In this document: positions 6,939 to 15,227 of the stretch, piece by piece
Layout: every line of letters begins with the position of its first letter
Numbering within the stretch: position 1 is the first letter of the stretch
Source: Nitrospirota bacterium
GTDB lineage: Bacteria; Nitrospirota; CAKKRA01; 9FT-COMBO-42-15
NCBI GenBank assembly: GCA_016214425.1
Contig: JACRON010000146.1
Coordinates: 1-29,675 of the forward strand
Reading direction: 5' to 3'
Length of the DNA stretch: 29,675 nucleotides
Program-made: the position numbers and the translations under genes
The notes under the pieces: generated by a model
Told to the model about the DNA's origin: nothing
Databases searched by the model: none
Seen by the model: the letters and a program-made list of their open reading frames with translations, nothing else

Positions 6939-7358
6939 ATGACGAGTTTAATAAGGGGATTAGCCATTTTTATTATTTTATTTTTGTCTTTCGCATGCCA
7001 GAAGAATATACAGACTGTTGAAATATTAAAGCCAAATTGGTCAGAGGCGACCATTAAGGCTACAGGTATTGATAGATTACAGAATGACTCGGATATTGCT
7101 GTTAATAGATTAAAGTCTCTGCAAAGGGCCGAGGCAGATGCCTTTAAAAATCTGAAAGAGGAGCTTTTTAAAATAATGATTGCAGACACGAAGACACTCG
7201 GTGAGTATATAAAGGATAAGGAAGCTGTAAAAGGACAGGTAGAAGACTTTGTAAAAAGGGGGAGAATAGCAGAGGTCAGATACATGCCTAATCACAGCAT
7301 TGAGGTTGATGTGGAGCTTTATCTGGGCAAAGGGTTTGAATCAATTATCTTAAAATAA
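6939..7358 (+). CDS. Putative LPP20-like lipoprotein
   Basis: A 139-residue protein with a classic lipoprotein signal: positively charged N-terminus, a hydrophobic stretch, and lipobox LSFAC with Cys at residue 20. The mature part resembles the LPP20/Lpp-like fold pattern (ATIKATGI, then AEADAFKNLKEELFK, and a final beta segment SIEVDVELYLGKGF). It should be attached to a membrane facing the periplasm. The function is unknown. It follows ubiX by one base and precedes the helical-repeat gene by 12 bases, so it seems to belong to the rapZ-ubiX transcription unit. Confidence 0.6.
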   Translation: MTSLIRGLAIFIILFLSFACQKNIQTVEILKPNWSEATIKATGIDRLQNDSDIAVNRLKSLQRAEADAFKNLKEELFKIMIADTKTLGEYIKDKEAVKGQVEDFVKRGRIAEVRYMPNHSIEVDVELYLGKGFESIILK

Positions 7359-7370
7359 GGGGCTGATAAG

Positions 7371-8165
7371 ATGTTAGATTCTGTTTTATTATGGAAGAAG
7401 GTAATTAAAAAGACACCGCCGCTTCTCCCGTTAGATTATTCTAAGGCGCCCTTTGAAATAATAAGAATGATTATTGAAGATAAATCCGCTGCCCCGATTA
7501 TATTGGACGGAATTGCAAAAGCATATTATAACAGCAGCAAGGTTATTGAAGTCGTTTTGAGAAATCCAAACATCCTTCCCCAGACTATAAGATTCCTTCT
7601 TGCTAATTCCAGCAGAGAAATCCAGCAGCTTGTTATCTCAATTAAAGAGAAGGGATTAACGCCTTATGCAGCGCAAAAAGATTTGGCTGCCCTTGAGACA
7701 GAGGCCGAGGCAGAGGGTGTTGATGAAAGGAGCGAAAAATATTTAAACATCTTTCAACAAATACAGCAGATGAGCGTCTCTGAGAAGATACAATTGGCCT
7801 TAAAGGGCAATAAGGAGGCGAGGAATATTCTAATTAAGGATGCAAATAAGAAGGTTGCGTTGACTGTTTTGGAAAGCCCAAAGATGACAGAGCAGGAGAT
7901 AGAGATGATAGCGCAATCAAAAAATGTATCTGAGGATGTCCTCCGTGAAATCGCATCAAAAAGGGACTGGTTGAAAAATTATGTTGTGGTAAGGTCCCTT
8001 GTTAATAACCCAAAGACCCCTGTTGGAATATCGCTTTCCCATCTGAATCGCCTCAAGGAAAAGGATTTAGCTGACCTCTCAAAAAACAAAAATATTCCTG
8101 AAGCCCTCAGGTCTGCTGCAAACAGGCTTGTTATTTTAAGAAAAAAGTCTGCAAACAGCAAATAA
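7371..8165 (+). CDS. Conserved hypothetical helical-repeat protein
   Basis: This 264-residue protein is almost entirely helical, with repeated short units of HEAT/leucine-rich-variant style (ILKDANKKVALTVLESPKMTEQEIEMIA; NVSEDVLREIASKRDWLKNYVVVRSLVNNPKTPVG; LADLSKNKNIPEALRSAANRL, each given here as pieces of the same repeat). Proteins with this ending (NNPKTPVGISL followed by LNRL and a KNKNIPE block) occur as uncharacterised families in Nitrospirota and deltaproteobacteria, as far as I can recall. There is no signal peptide or membrane segment, so it is cytoplasmic, and the repeats suggest a protein-binding scaffold. It is the last gene of the rapZ block, followed by a 224-bp gap. No function is assigned. 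Confidence 0.55.
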   Translation: MLDSVLLWKKVIKKTPPLLPLDYSKAPFEIIRMIIEDKSAAPIILDGIAKAYYNSSKVIEVVLRNPNILPQTIRFLLANSSREIQQLVISIKEKGLTPYAAQKDLAALETEAEAEGVDERSEKYLNIFQQIQQMSVSEKIQLALKGNKEARNILIKDANKKVALTVLESPKMTEQEIEMIAQSKNVSEDVLREIASKRDWLKNYVVVRSLVNNPKTPVGISLSHLNRLKEKDLADLSKNKNIPEALRSAANRLVILRKKSANSK

Positions 8166-8262
8166 AATATCGCATTATATAGTATCTTACAAAAAAATGT
8201 ATTCAATATATAGTGTATTAGCTAACTTACTGTAAAAAAAAGGAAAAAATAATTAATTAGCC

Positions 8263-8290
8263 TTGACAAAGAAAATAATTTAAGTATACT
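8263..8290 (+). promoter_or_regulatory. Sigma-70-type promoter for the MerR-like gene and probably pil operon
   Basis: Perfect -35 TTGACA (8263-8268), 16-base spacer and -10 TATACT (8285-8290) lie in a very AT-rich 224-bp gap. The predicted start near 8297 leaves a leader of about 93 bases before the ATG at 8390. No terminator is visible between this gene and pilM, so transcription may continue into pilMNOPQ. Confidence 0.6.
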
Positions 8291-8379
8291 TAGTATATAA
8301 ATTAAATTTTCAGTAAAAAGCTGAATCAAATATCAAATTGTAGAAATTTTAATTATAAACCTAAAAATATAAAATAAAG

Positions 8380-8389
8380 AGAGCGCTCT
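8380..8389. promoter_or_regulatory. Palindrome AGAGCGCTCT abutting a start codon
   Basis: A perfect 10-bp palindrome occupies the ribosome-binding position directly before the ATG at 8390. It could be an operator for the encoded HTH protein or a small hairpin limiting translation. It is short and could be chance. Confidence 0.3.
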
Positions 8390-8581
8390 ATGCCAAGTAA
8401 AAAGAGATATAAGACAAATGAAATTTGTGATATCTTTGATATTTCAAGGGCAACCCTTTTTAGATGGGAGGAGGAGGGGTTGATATCAAATGTTGGAAGA
8501 GACTGGCGCAACTGGCGTGTTTATAGCGAGAAGAACATAAAGGAGATACAGGATATAATAAAGAAGAAGTCGGGTAAATAA
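8390..8581 (+). CDS. MerR-like helix-turn-helix protein
   Basis: A 63-residue protein made almost wholly of a winged-helix domain: YKTNEICDIFDISRATLFRWEEEGLIS is the MerR-type HTH, followed by the wing (GRDWRNWRVYSEKNIKEIQDII). Full MerR regulators add a dimerising coiled coil and effector domain, and those are absent, so this is a stand-alone DNA-binding or excisionase-like unit. Its own promoter lies about 100 bases upstream. The pilM gene starts 28 bases after its stop with no terminator between, so it may regulate or simply accompany the pilus genes. DNA-binding function is well supported; the target is not known. Confidence 0.7.
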   Translation: MPSKKRYKTNEICDIFDISRATLFRWEEEGLISNVGRDWRNWRVYSEKNIKEIQDIIKKKSGK

Positions 8582-8609
8582 ACCTCAAAATTATGGTATG
8601 GTGATATAG

Positions 8610-9674
8610 ATGTTTTTTGGAAAGCCAAAGGATATTATCGGACTTGATATAGGGTCAAGTTCTATAAAACTTGTTAAGCTGAAAGAGAGCGGTAAGAGCT
8701 ATCAGCTTGAAAGGTTCGGCATACAACCCCTTGCAACAGAACTGATAGTTGACGGAACAATTATGGATGCTGGAATGGTGGTTGATGCAATAAAGACCCT
8801 TCTCTCAGAACAAAATATAAAGACCAAGACAGCAGCAATCTCATTATCAGGAAATGCTGTTATTGTGAAAAAGATTACCCTTCCTGAGATGAGCGAGGAT
8901 GAGCTTGCAGAATCAATAAAATGGGAGGCTGAACAGTATATACCCTTTGATATAAATGATGTTAATGTTGATTTTCAGATATTGGGTTCTGTCCCTGGTG
9001 GAGAGGGGCAGCCGCAAATCAATGTGGTGCTGGTTGCTGTTAAGAAAGATAAGCTTAATGACTACTCAGCATTGGTGGCAGAGGCAGGTTTAGATCCATT
9101 GGTTGTGGATATAGACGCCTTTGCAATAGAAAATATGTACAGCATAAATTATGGAGCTGCCCATGGAGAGATTACTGCATTAATAAATATTGGCGCAAGT
9201 GTTATGAATATTAATATCCTAAAGGATGGCGCCTTTGCTTTTGCAAGGGATATATCAATAGGCGGCAACAGGTATACCGAGACAATACAAAAAGAGCTTG
9301 GCTTGAGTTATGAAGAGGCGGAAAAGGCAAAAAAGGGCGAGGCGGTTGACGGTGTGCAGGCAGAGGAGGTGCAGCGTATAATAAATACTGTTTCTGCTGA
9401 ATTGGCATCAGAGATTACCCGCTCATTTGACTTTTTCAGGACCACCTCAACACATGAGAACATAGATAAAATTTTGATAAGCGGCGGCTGTGCAATGCTT
9501 AACGGCATTGCGCCGTTTCTTTCGGACAAACTCGGCATAGGGGTTGAATTGGCAAATCCCTTTAAAAACATCAAAATTAACTCAAAGGATTTTGACCCTG
9601 AATATATTCAGCATATAGCGCCGATTGCAGCAGTGGCAGTCGGTCTTGCAACAAGAAGAGTGGGCGACAGATGA
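8610..9674 (+). CDS. pilM: Type IV pilus assembly protein PilM
   Basis: A 354-residue actin-like ATPase of the PilM family. The start KDIIGLDIGSSSIKLVKLKE is the phosphate-1 loop, KKITLPEMSEDELAESIKWEAEQYIPFDI is the family's most conserved block, and GGCAMLNGIAPFLSDKLGI is the late actin-fold motif. PilM is cytoplasmic, binds the N-terminal tail of PilN and links the inner-membrane platform to the assembly motor. It overlaps pilN by four bases (ATGA), so the genes are translationally coupled. It is the first gene of a complete pilMNOPQ set. The length is normal for the family. Confidence 0.94.
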   Translation: MFFGKPKDIIGLDIGSSSIKLVKLKESGKSYQLERFGIQPLATELIVDGTIMDAGMVVDAIKTLLSEQNIKTKTAAISLSGNAVIVKKITLPEMSEDELAESIKWEAEQYIPFDINDVNVDFQILGSVPGGEGQPQINVVLVAVKKDKLNDYSALVAEAGLDPLVVDIDAFAIENMYSINYGAAHGEITALINIGASVMNINILKDGAFAFARDISIGGNRYTETIQKELGLSYEEAEKAKKGEAVDGVQAEEVQRIINTVSAELASEITRSFDFFRTTSTHENIDKILISGGCAMLNGIAPFLSDKLGIGVELANPFKNIKINSKDFDPEYIQHIAPIAAVAVGLATRRVGDR

Positions 9675-10237
9675 TTAAGATAAACCTTTCAACAATTAAG
9701 AAGGGTGTAAAAAAGAGCAAGAAAAAGATTGAAATTCAATCACAGCTTATTGGCGCTGTCGCGCTTATTATACTTACTGCAGCCGGTGCAGGATACGGGT
9801 GGTTCTGGTTGAACAGCAAGGTAAGCCGCCTTGAAAATGAGAAGGTGCTGGCAAACAAGGAGCTGACTTCTTTAAAGGTGCAGGTAAAGGTGGTTGAAAA
9901 TTATGAAAAGGATAAGAAGAATTTTGAGGAAAAGATAGGTGTTATTGAACAGTTGAAGAAAAATCAGACAGGACCGGTTATTATGTTAGACGAGATTAGC
10001 AAGAATATACCTGAGCGGGTGTGGCTAACAAAGATTACAGAGTCAGGCGGTAAGATAAATATGGATGGTAATGCCATTTCTAATACAGACCTGGCAAGTT
10101 TTGTTAGCAATCTGAGAAAGACAAAAAATTTTACTAATGTTGAATTAACAGAATCAAAAAGTGCAACAGAGAAGAATATCCCGATTTATAACTTTAAACT
10201 GCAGTGTGATTTTAAGGTAGTAATTGGTGCAGAATGA
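9671..10237 (+). CDS. pilN: Type IV pilus assembly protein PilN
   Basis: The 188-residue protein begins MIKINLSTIKKG, the short cytoplasmic tail that docks on PilM (INL motif). One membrane span follows (about residues 28-48), then a periplasmic coiled coil (SRLENEKVLANKELTSLKVQ) and a small ferredoxin-like domain (LDEISKNIPERVWLTKI). PilN pairs with PilO in the inner membrane and aligns the secretin with the motor. It is coupled to pilM and pilO by four-base overlaps on both sides. Size and layout are typical. Confidence 0.92.
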   Translation: MIKINLSTIKKGVKKSKKKIEIQSQLIGAVALIILTAAGAGYGWFWLNSKVSRLENEKVLANKELTSLKVQVKVVENYEKDKKNFEEKIGVIEQLKKNQTGPVIMLDEISKNIPERVWLTKITESGGKINMDGNAISNTDLASFVSNLRKTKNFTNVELTESKSATEKNIPIYNFKLQCDFKVVIGAE

Positions 10238-10866
10238 ATCTTGATGTATTAAAAAATATACCAGCATACCAGAAGATGATAATATTTTTATTGCTCATCC
10301 TTATTATTGTCGGCGGCTTCTTTTGGATTGCATATTTTCCTAAAAATGACAAGATCAAAGCGCTTCAAAATGAAATCGCAAAGATAAACAATGAGATTCA
10401 GGTAAACAAGACAAAATTGAGAAGAATAGATGAATTAAAGGCAGAAAATGAGATCTTGCAAAGGAGGCTACTTGAATTGCAGGAGCAGCTCCCATCAGAG
10501 ACAGATGCAACCGCTTTGTTAAAACAGATATCAGAATTAGGGGTGCAGACAGGGCTTGATTTTAAGTCCTGGAAGCCGGAGAGTAAGAGGCAAAATCCAT
10601 CCGGGCTATACATGGAGATGCCTGTAAAGGTCGAAGTTGAAGGCTCTTACCATAGCCTCGGTGTATTTTTTTATAGAATTGGTAAATTATCAAGGATAGT
10701 GAATATAACAGGATTGAGCTTAAGTGATCCAAAGCCTGTGAGAAACAAGATACAGGTTAAGACAGCCTTTACGGCAACTGCCTTTTCAGCAGTTGAAGGT
10801 GTAAAAAAAGATGTTGAACAGAAAAAACCAAAAACAGAACCCAAAAAGGCACCCAAAAAGCAATAG
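10234..10866 (+). CDS. pilO: Type IV pilus assembly protein PilO
   Basis: A 210-residue bitopic inner-membrane protein. It has a membrane span at about residues 17-36, a coiled coil (LQNEIAKINNEIQVNKTKLR), and a ferredoxin-like periplasmic domain with the conserved LPSETDATALLKQISELG and the SYHSLGVFFYRIGKLSRIVNI motif. It forms a heterodimer with PilN and binds PilP. The C-terminal 20 or so residues are Lys/Pro-rich. Its end overlaps the chosen pilP start by 56 bases, a longer overlap than elsewhere in the operon. Confidence 0.92.
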   Translation: MNLDVLKNIPAYQKMIIFLLLILIIVGGFFWIAYFPKNDKIKALQNEIAKINNEIQVNKTKLRRIDELKAENEILQRRLLELQEQLPSETDATALLKQISELGVQTGLDFKSWKPESKRQNPSGLYMEMPVKVEVEGSYHSLGVFFYRIGKLSRIVNITGLSLSDPKPVRNKIQVKTAFTATAFSAVEGVKKDVEQKKPKTEPKKAPKKQ

Positions 10867-11491
10867 TGTCTTTTTGCTCTTTGCTGTTGGCATTTTAATT
10901 GTTTCCTTAGTTGGGTGTAAGGGTGAGAATAAGAAGGCTGTTCAGCAGCCTCCGCAATCTCCTCCTGCGAAAACAGGACAGGCTCCTGCAGCATCTGAGC
11001 AGCAGAAGCCTGGAGTAACGCCTGTACAAGAGCAAAAACCACAAACCCAAACAGCTACGCAGCCCGGAAAACCGCAGAAAGAGGATGTTAAAAAGGAGGC
11101 TGAAAAAGATAAGCCTGAAGAAAAGGCTGCAGAAAAGAAGGAATATGTTTATGACCCAACAGGAAAAAGGGACCCCTTCAGGTCAGCAATCTTGGGAGAG
11201 AGCCTACGCGGCAAAGAGACGCTTCCGCCGCTGCAGAGGCGGGAAATCTCTGAATTAAAGTTAATTGGAATTGCATGGGATAAATATGGTTATAATGCAA
11301 TGCTTGAGACACCGGACAGCAAGGGATATACAATAAAAGTCGGAACCATAGTTGGCCCTAAAAAGGGTGTTGTAAAGAAGATTACAAAAAGAACAGTTGT
11401 AATAGAAGAGAAGTATATGGATATCATAGGCGAGATGAAAACGAGGGAGATTATTATGGAGCTTCCCTCAAAAGAGGAGGTATTAGAATGA
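10811..11491 (+). CDS. pilP: Type IV pilus lipoprotein PilP
   Basis: The 226-residue protein has a long basic N-terminus, a hydrophobic stretch and a lipobox (SLVGC, Cys about residue 36), then a Pro/Gln/Lys-rich flexible linker, and the PilP domain starting YDPTGKRDPFRSAI and continuing through LKLIGIAWDKYGYNAMLETPD and GTIVGPKKGVVKKI. PilP is an inner-membrane-anchored lipoprotein that reaches across the periplasm to the N0 domain of PilQ. The ATG at 10811 lies inside pilO; it is the only good in-frame start that leaves a full signal sequence, since no in-frame ATG, GTG or TTG lies between it and the hydrophobic core. The stop overlaps pilQ (ATGA). Confidence 0.9.
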   Translation: MLNRKNQKQNPKRHPKSNSVFLLFAVGILIVSLVGCKGENKKAVQQPPQSPPAKTGQAPAASEQQKPGVTPVQEQKPQTQTATQPGKPQKEDVKKEAEKDKPEEKAAEKKEYVYDPTGKRDPFRSAILGESLRGKETLPPLQRREISELKLIGIAWDKYGYNAMLETPDSKGYTIKVGTIVGPKKGVVKKITKRTVVIEEKYMDIIGEMKTREIIMELPSKEEVLE

Positions 11492-13878
11492 AAAAGATGT
11501 ATCTTACAATAGGTGTAATGCTTATTATATTTGGACTATTTGCCTGTTCTCCTAAGGCAAGCCAGGTAAAGGATACCTCCGCAGAGAAAAAGGCTGGTGC
11601 AGCAAAGATTGCAAAGATAGATGTTAAGGATTTAGGAGACAAGACCCAGTTGATTATTGAAGGAGACAGTGTATTATCGTATACAACATTTAAGCTTTCT
11701 GATCCGCTGAGGCTGGTCATTGACTTTTCAGATGCGACCCTCGGGGCTTATAAGGATAAGATTATAATCAATCAGGGTGCAATAACAGATATAATTCCGA
11801 GTGAAATTGGAGAACCGAGAAGGATTGCAAGGCTTGAGATTGCCCTATCCCAGTTAGTTGATTCAAATGTAAGGCAGGAAGGGCAGAGGATAATAGTTGA
11901 TGTGGAAAAACCAAAGGTTTCTGAGGCAGAGGGTGCTCCAAAGATTACTGAGGTTCCTTTGGTAAAGGAAGAACCTCTTAAGCCTCAGCCTTCAGAAATA
12001 ACCGGCAAGGCAGCCGCTGTTTTATCTAAGCTTGATGTAAAGAGGGAAGATGCTGTTACAAGGGTTATAGTCTCAGGTGATGGAGAAATAAATGCCAATA
12101 CAATGATGGTAAGCGGCAATAGATTGGTAGTTGATGTGCCAAATACAGTAAGTAACATAAAGCCCCAGATAATCAGTGTTAACAATCACTTATTGAAGCG
12201 GGTTAGAATAGGACAGCACACAAAACCTGAAAAAAAGGTAAGGATAGTATTGGATCTGACAGCCCAATTATTCTACAATCTTTCTAAGGAAAATAATAAG
12301 CTGATTGTAACAATAAGCAAAGAAGCAGCAGTAGCAAAGAAAGAAGATATTCCTCCATCGGAGGTTAAGGAACCTGCAGCAGAACCAAAGGGACCAATAA
12401 TAGCAGCAAAGGAATTAGAAAAGCCTGTTAAGGAGGCAAAACCAAAAGAAGAGATGCCGCCTGCTCCAAAGGAGGAGATAGCCATTCAACCTGAAAAATT
12501 AGCAGAGAAGCCTGTGCCAGCAGTACCAAAGAGGGCAGTTACAGAAAAAGATATATTTACTTATAAAGAGGTAGTCCCATCAAAGAGATATACAGGCAAA
12601 AGGATATCCCTTGATTTTCAGGATGCTGATATACGGAATATCCTGAGGCTTATTGCTGATGTAAGCGGCTACAACCTTGCTGCTGGAGACGATGTTAAAG
12701 GCAAGGTGACGATAAAGCTTCTGAATGTTCCATGGGATCAGGCATTAGACATATTATTAAAAATGAATAATTTCGGTTATCTTAAAGAGGGTAATATCAT
12801 AAGAGTTGCTACGTTAAAAAATATTGAAGACCAGCTTACTGCGGAGGCAAAGGCAAGGGAGGCTGAGCAGAAGGCAGGTGAATTGATAACAAAGATAATA
12901 TATATAAATTATGGCAGCGCAAAGGATTTTATAGAGACGCTAAAAAGATCTCTAAGCCCGAGAGGCAGCATAGTGGTAGAGGATAAGACAAATGCAATGA
13001 TAGTAAAAGACATTGCTAAGAGCGTTGATGAGATTACAGAGATGGTCAGGACCCTTGACAGAAAGGTGCCTCAGGTTATGATTGAGGCGAGGATAGTTGA
13101 GGCAGATACAACATATGTAAGGGAGCTTGGCGTGCAGTGGGGTGCTGATCAGAGCGGCTGGGTAACTTCAAGAAGCGGAAGAAGGACAGGGTCTTATTCA
13201 ATTTATGGCGGAGGTACAAAGGAAAAGCCAGGCAATACAACCTATACACCTCTTACAAATGGCTTTGGTGTTAATGATACAGGTTTTCTTGTGAATCTGC
13301 CTTCAGCAGTTGGGGCAGGTTCAGGAGGTGCTATAGGTGTTATGTTCAGCAATTTAGCACAGTCATTTAATCTTGATTTCCAGTTATCAGCTATGGAATC
13401 AAACGGCAAAGGCAAGGTTTTATCCAATCCAAAGATATTAGCACTGAATAATAAAGAGGCATATATACAGACTGGCTACAGGATCCCATACGAATCAACA
13501 TCCACCCAGGGCACAAAGACAGAGTGGGTTGATGCGGTTCTGCAATTAAAGGTAACACCCCATGTAACACCAGACAACCATATTATGATGTCAATAAAGG
13601 TTGAGAAGAATGAGCCTGACTTTGCAAACAGGGCTGCCGGCAATGCCCCTACTATTACAACAAAAGAAGCAAAGACAGATGTCCTTGTGAATAATGGTGA
13701 TACACTTGTAATTGGCGGGATATATAAGAAAAGGAGTGATGACAGCGTGAGAGGTGTGCCGTGGTTTTCAAGAATTCCTATTCTTGGCTGGCTGTTTAAG
13801 AAGGAATATATATACGACAAGCCTGAGGAGCTTGTTATCTTTATTACGCCAAAGATTACAAAATTAGAGGCATTATAG
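11488..13878 (+). CDS. pilQ: Type IV pilus secretin PilQ
   Basis: A 796-residue secretin forming the outer-membrane exit pore for the pilus. Domains in order: an unusual lipoprotein-type signal (lipobox GLFACS, Cys about 20); two AMIN peptidoglycan-binding domains (about 40-135 and 175-280); a Lys/Pro/Glu-rich linker (about 285-355); the N0/STN domain (ISLDFQDADIRNILRLIADVSGYN); the N1 domain ending in LDRKVPQVMIEARIVEAD; and the secretin barrel with GKGKVLSNPKILALNN, VTPHVTPDN and the final VRGVPWFSRIPILGWLFKKE motif. Many PilQ proteins have an ordinary signal peptide and need a separate pilotin, so a lipidated N-terminus may make it self-piloting. It is the last gene of the pil operon and is followed by a terminator. 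Confidence 0.95.
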   Translation: MKKMYLTIGVMLIIFGLFACSPKASQVKDTSAEKKAGAAKIAKIDVKDLGDKTQLIIEGDSVLSYTTFKLSDPLRLVIDFSDATLGAYKDKIIINQGAITDIIPSEIGEPRRIARLEIALSQLVDSNVRQEGQRIIVDVEKPKVSEAEGAPKITEVPLVKEEPLKPQPSEITGKAAAVLSKLDVKREDAVTRVIVSGDGEINANTMMVSGNRLVVDVPNTVSNIKPQIISVNNHLLKRVRIGQHTKPEKKVRIVLDLTAQLFYNLSKENNKLIVTISKEAAVAKKEDIPPSEVKEPAAEPKGPIIAAKELEKPVKEAKPKEEMPPAPKEEIAIQPEKLAEKPVPAVPKRAVTEKDIFTYKEVVPSKRYTGKRISLDFQDADIRNILRLIADVSGYNLAAGDDVKGKVTIKLLNVPWDQALDILLKMNNFGYLKEGNIIRVATLKNIEDQLTAEAKAREAEQKAGELITKIIYINYGSAKDFIETLKRSLSPRGSIVVEDKTNAMIVKDIAKSVDEITEMVRTLDRKVPQVMIEARIVEADTTYVRELGVQWGADQSGWVTSRSGRRTGSYSIYGGGTKEKPGNTTYTPLTNGFGVNDTGFLVNLPSAVGAGSGGAIGVMFSNLAQSFNLDFQLSAMESNGKGKVLSNPKILALNNKEAYIQTGYRIPYESTSTQGTKTEWVDAVLQLKVTPHVTPDNHIMMSIKVEKNEPDFANRAAGNAPTITTKEAKTDVLVNNGDTLVIGGIYKKRSDDSVRGVPWFSRIPILGWLFKKEYIYDKPEELVIFITPKITKLEAL

Positions 13879-13892
13879 CCTGAAATAACATA

Positions 13893-13921
13893 TTGAATTA
13901 TTAATAGAGTTTTCATATAAT
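13893..13921 (+). promoter_or_regulatory. Sigma-70-type promoter for aroC
   Basis: A -35 TTGAAT (13893-13898), a 17-base spacer and a perfect -10 TATAAT (13916-13921) lie just after pilQ. The predicted start near 13928 falls in the loop of the terminator hairpin, so the -10 box overlaps the hairpin's left arm. The leader to aroC would be about 35 bases. Confidence 0.55.
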
Positions 13922-13947
13922 GTCCGCTTAGGCGGACATTTTTTTTA
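13919..13947 (+). terminator. Rho-independent terminator of the pil operon
   Basis: A 9-bp perfect stem (AATGTCCGC at 13919-13927 with GCGGACATT at 13932-13940), a 4-base loop TTAG and a T-run after the stem. It lies 41 bases after the pilQ stop and 16 bases before aroC. The same palindrome straddles the predicted start of the aroC promoter and might also act as an operator. Confidence 0.85.
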
Positions 13948-13962
13948 TTATAAGAGGGTGTT

Positions 13963-15126
13963 ATGCTAAGATATCTGACAGCAGGTGAATCGCATGGACA
14001 GGGATTAATAGGGATTATAGATGGGTATCCTGGTGGTGTAAAAATTTCTGCGGATGATATAGATAAAGAACTTGCGCGGAGGCAGGTTGGGTATGGCCGC
14101 GGAGGCAGGATGTTAATAGAAAAGGATGGAGTTGAGATATTATCTGGTGTAAGATGGGGAAAGACATTGGGGAGTCCAATCTGTTTACAAATAAGAAATA
14201 AAGACTGGTCTAATTGGGAGAAGGCTATGTCAATATCCTCTGAATATGAAGGTAGTGTGAGTCCAGTGACAAGGCCGAGGCCTGGGCATGCTGATCTATC
14301 AGGCCTGATTAAATATGGACATGATGATATAAGGAATATACTTGAAAGGGCAAGTGCAAGGGAGACTGCAATAAGGGTTGCAATCGGCGCAGTATGTAAA
14401 TTATTATTACGGGAATTCAATATAGAAATAATAAGCCATGTAACAGAGATTGGCGGTGTCGGCATTAACAAGATGGTCTTGAAATTAGGTGAGATACAGA
14501 AAAAGGCGGAGGCGTCTCTACTGCGCTGCGCTGATAAAGGCGCTGAAAAAAGGATGATAAAAAAGATTGATTCAGCTAAGCGAAATGGGGATTCATTAGG
14601 CGGTGTATTTGAGATAATAGTTACAAATTTGCCAATCGGCCTTGGAAGCCACACCCAGTGGGACAGAAAGCTGAATGCAAGGCTCTCTTTTGCAATAATG
14701 AGCATACAGGCGATAAAAGGTGTAGAGATTGGACTCGGGTTTGAGGCTGCAAGGAGACTTGGTTCAGATGTTCATGATGAGATATTTTATGATAAACGAA
14801 ATAAAAAATTTTATAGAAAGACAAATAATGCCGGCGGTATTGAAGGCGGTATGACAAATGGTGAAAATATTATAATAAGGGCAGCAATGAAGCCAATACC
14901 CACATTAATGAAGCCGCTTAAATCCGTTGACATTGTTACCAAGAGGCCCTTTTTGGCATCTGTTGAGAGATCAGATGTATGTGCTGTTCCTGCAGCAGCC
15001 GTAGTTGGCGAGGCTGTTGTTGCCTTTGAAATTGCCAATGCCATGATAGAAAAATTTGGCGGCGACAGCTTAATTGAGATGAAAAGAAATTACAATAGCT
15101 ATATGAAATATGTAAGGGGGATATGA
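13963..15126 (+). CDS. aroC: Chorismate synthase
   Basis: A 387-residue enzyme that removes phosphate from EPSP to give chorismate, the last step of the shikimate pathway, using reduced FMN. The N-terminal signature MLRYLTAGESHGQGLIGIIDGYP, the central RPRPGHADLSGLIKYGHDDIRNILERASARETA and the later GGIEGGMTNGENI block are all present. GAGGG lies before the ATG. The gene has its own promoter behind the pilQ terminator and heads aroC-aroK-aroB. Its stop overlaps an ATG (ATGA at 15123) that opens a frame running through a repeat element into aroK. Confidence 0.96.
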   Translation: MLRYLTAGESHGQGLIGIIDGYPGGVKISADDIDKELARRQVGYGRGGRMLIEKDGVEILSGVRWGKTLGSPICLQIRNKDWSNWEKAMSISSEYEGSVSPVTRPRPGHADLSGLIKYGHDDIRNILERASARETAIRVAIGAVCKLLLREFNIEIISHVTEIGGVGINKMVLKLGEIQKKAEASLLRCADKGAEKRMIKKIDSAKRNGDSLGGVFEIIVTNLPIGLGSHTQWDRKLNARLSFAIMSIQAIKGVEIGLGFEAARRLGSDVHDEIFYDKRNKKFYRKTNNAGGIEGGMTNGENIIIRAAMKPIPTLMKPLKSVDIVTKRPFLASVERSDVCAVPAAAVVGEAVVAFEIANAMIEKFGGDSLIEMKRNYNSYMKYVRGI

Positions 15127-15221
15127 AGGGGTTTTTCAGGAGAGATTCCCCTATCTTCCGCGGGAGGGATGCCGCCATAATCCCCTCTCCCCTTTGGGGA
15201 GAGGGACAGGGTGAGGGGGAT
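15127..15221. repeat. REP-like palindromic element between aroC and aroK
   Basis: It contains a 10-bp perfect stem, CCCTCTCCCC (15183-15192) and GGGGAGAGGG (15196-15205), with a TTT loop, followed by the familiar GACAGGGTGAGGGG tail. This is a widespread palindromic repeat seen in many bacterial genomes. It has no stop in the frame running from 15123 into aroK, and its last bases (GAGGGGGA) act as a plausible ribosome-binding site for the aroK ATG at 15228. Confidence 0.75.
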
Positions 15222-15227
15222 TGTAGA

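Noticed and set aside
8188..8201. TAC...GTA inverted pattern resembling the candidate activator sites
   Set aside because: The spacing is eight bases rather than six, it is a single site, and no -24/-12 promoter follows.
13476..14705. 409-codon open frame on the minus strand across pilQ and aroC
   Set aside because: It lies opposite two certain genes and crosses a terminator and promoter; its translation has no recognisable motif. It is a compositional shadow.
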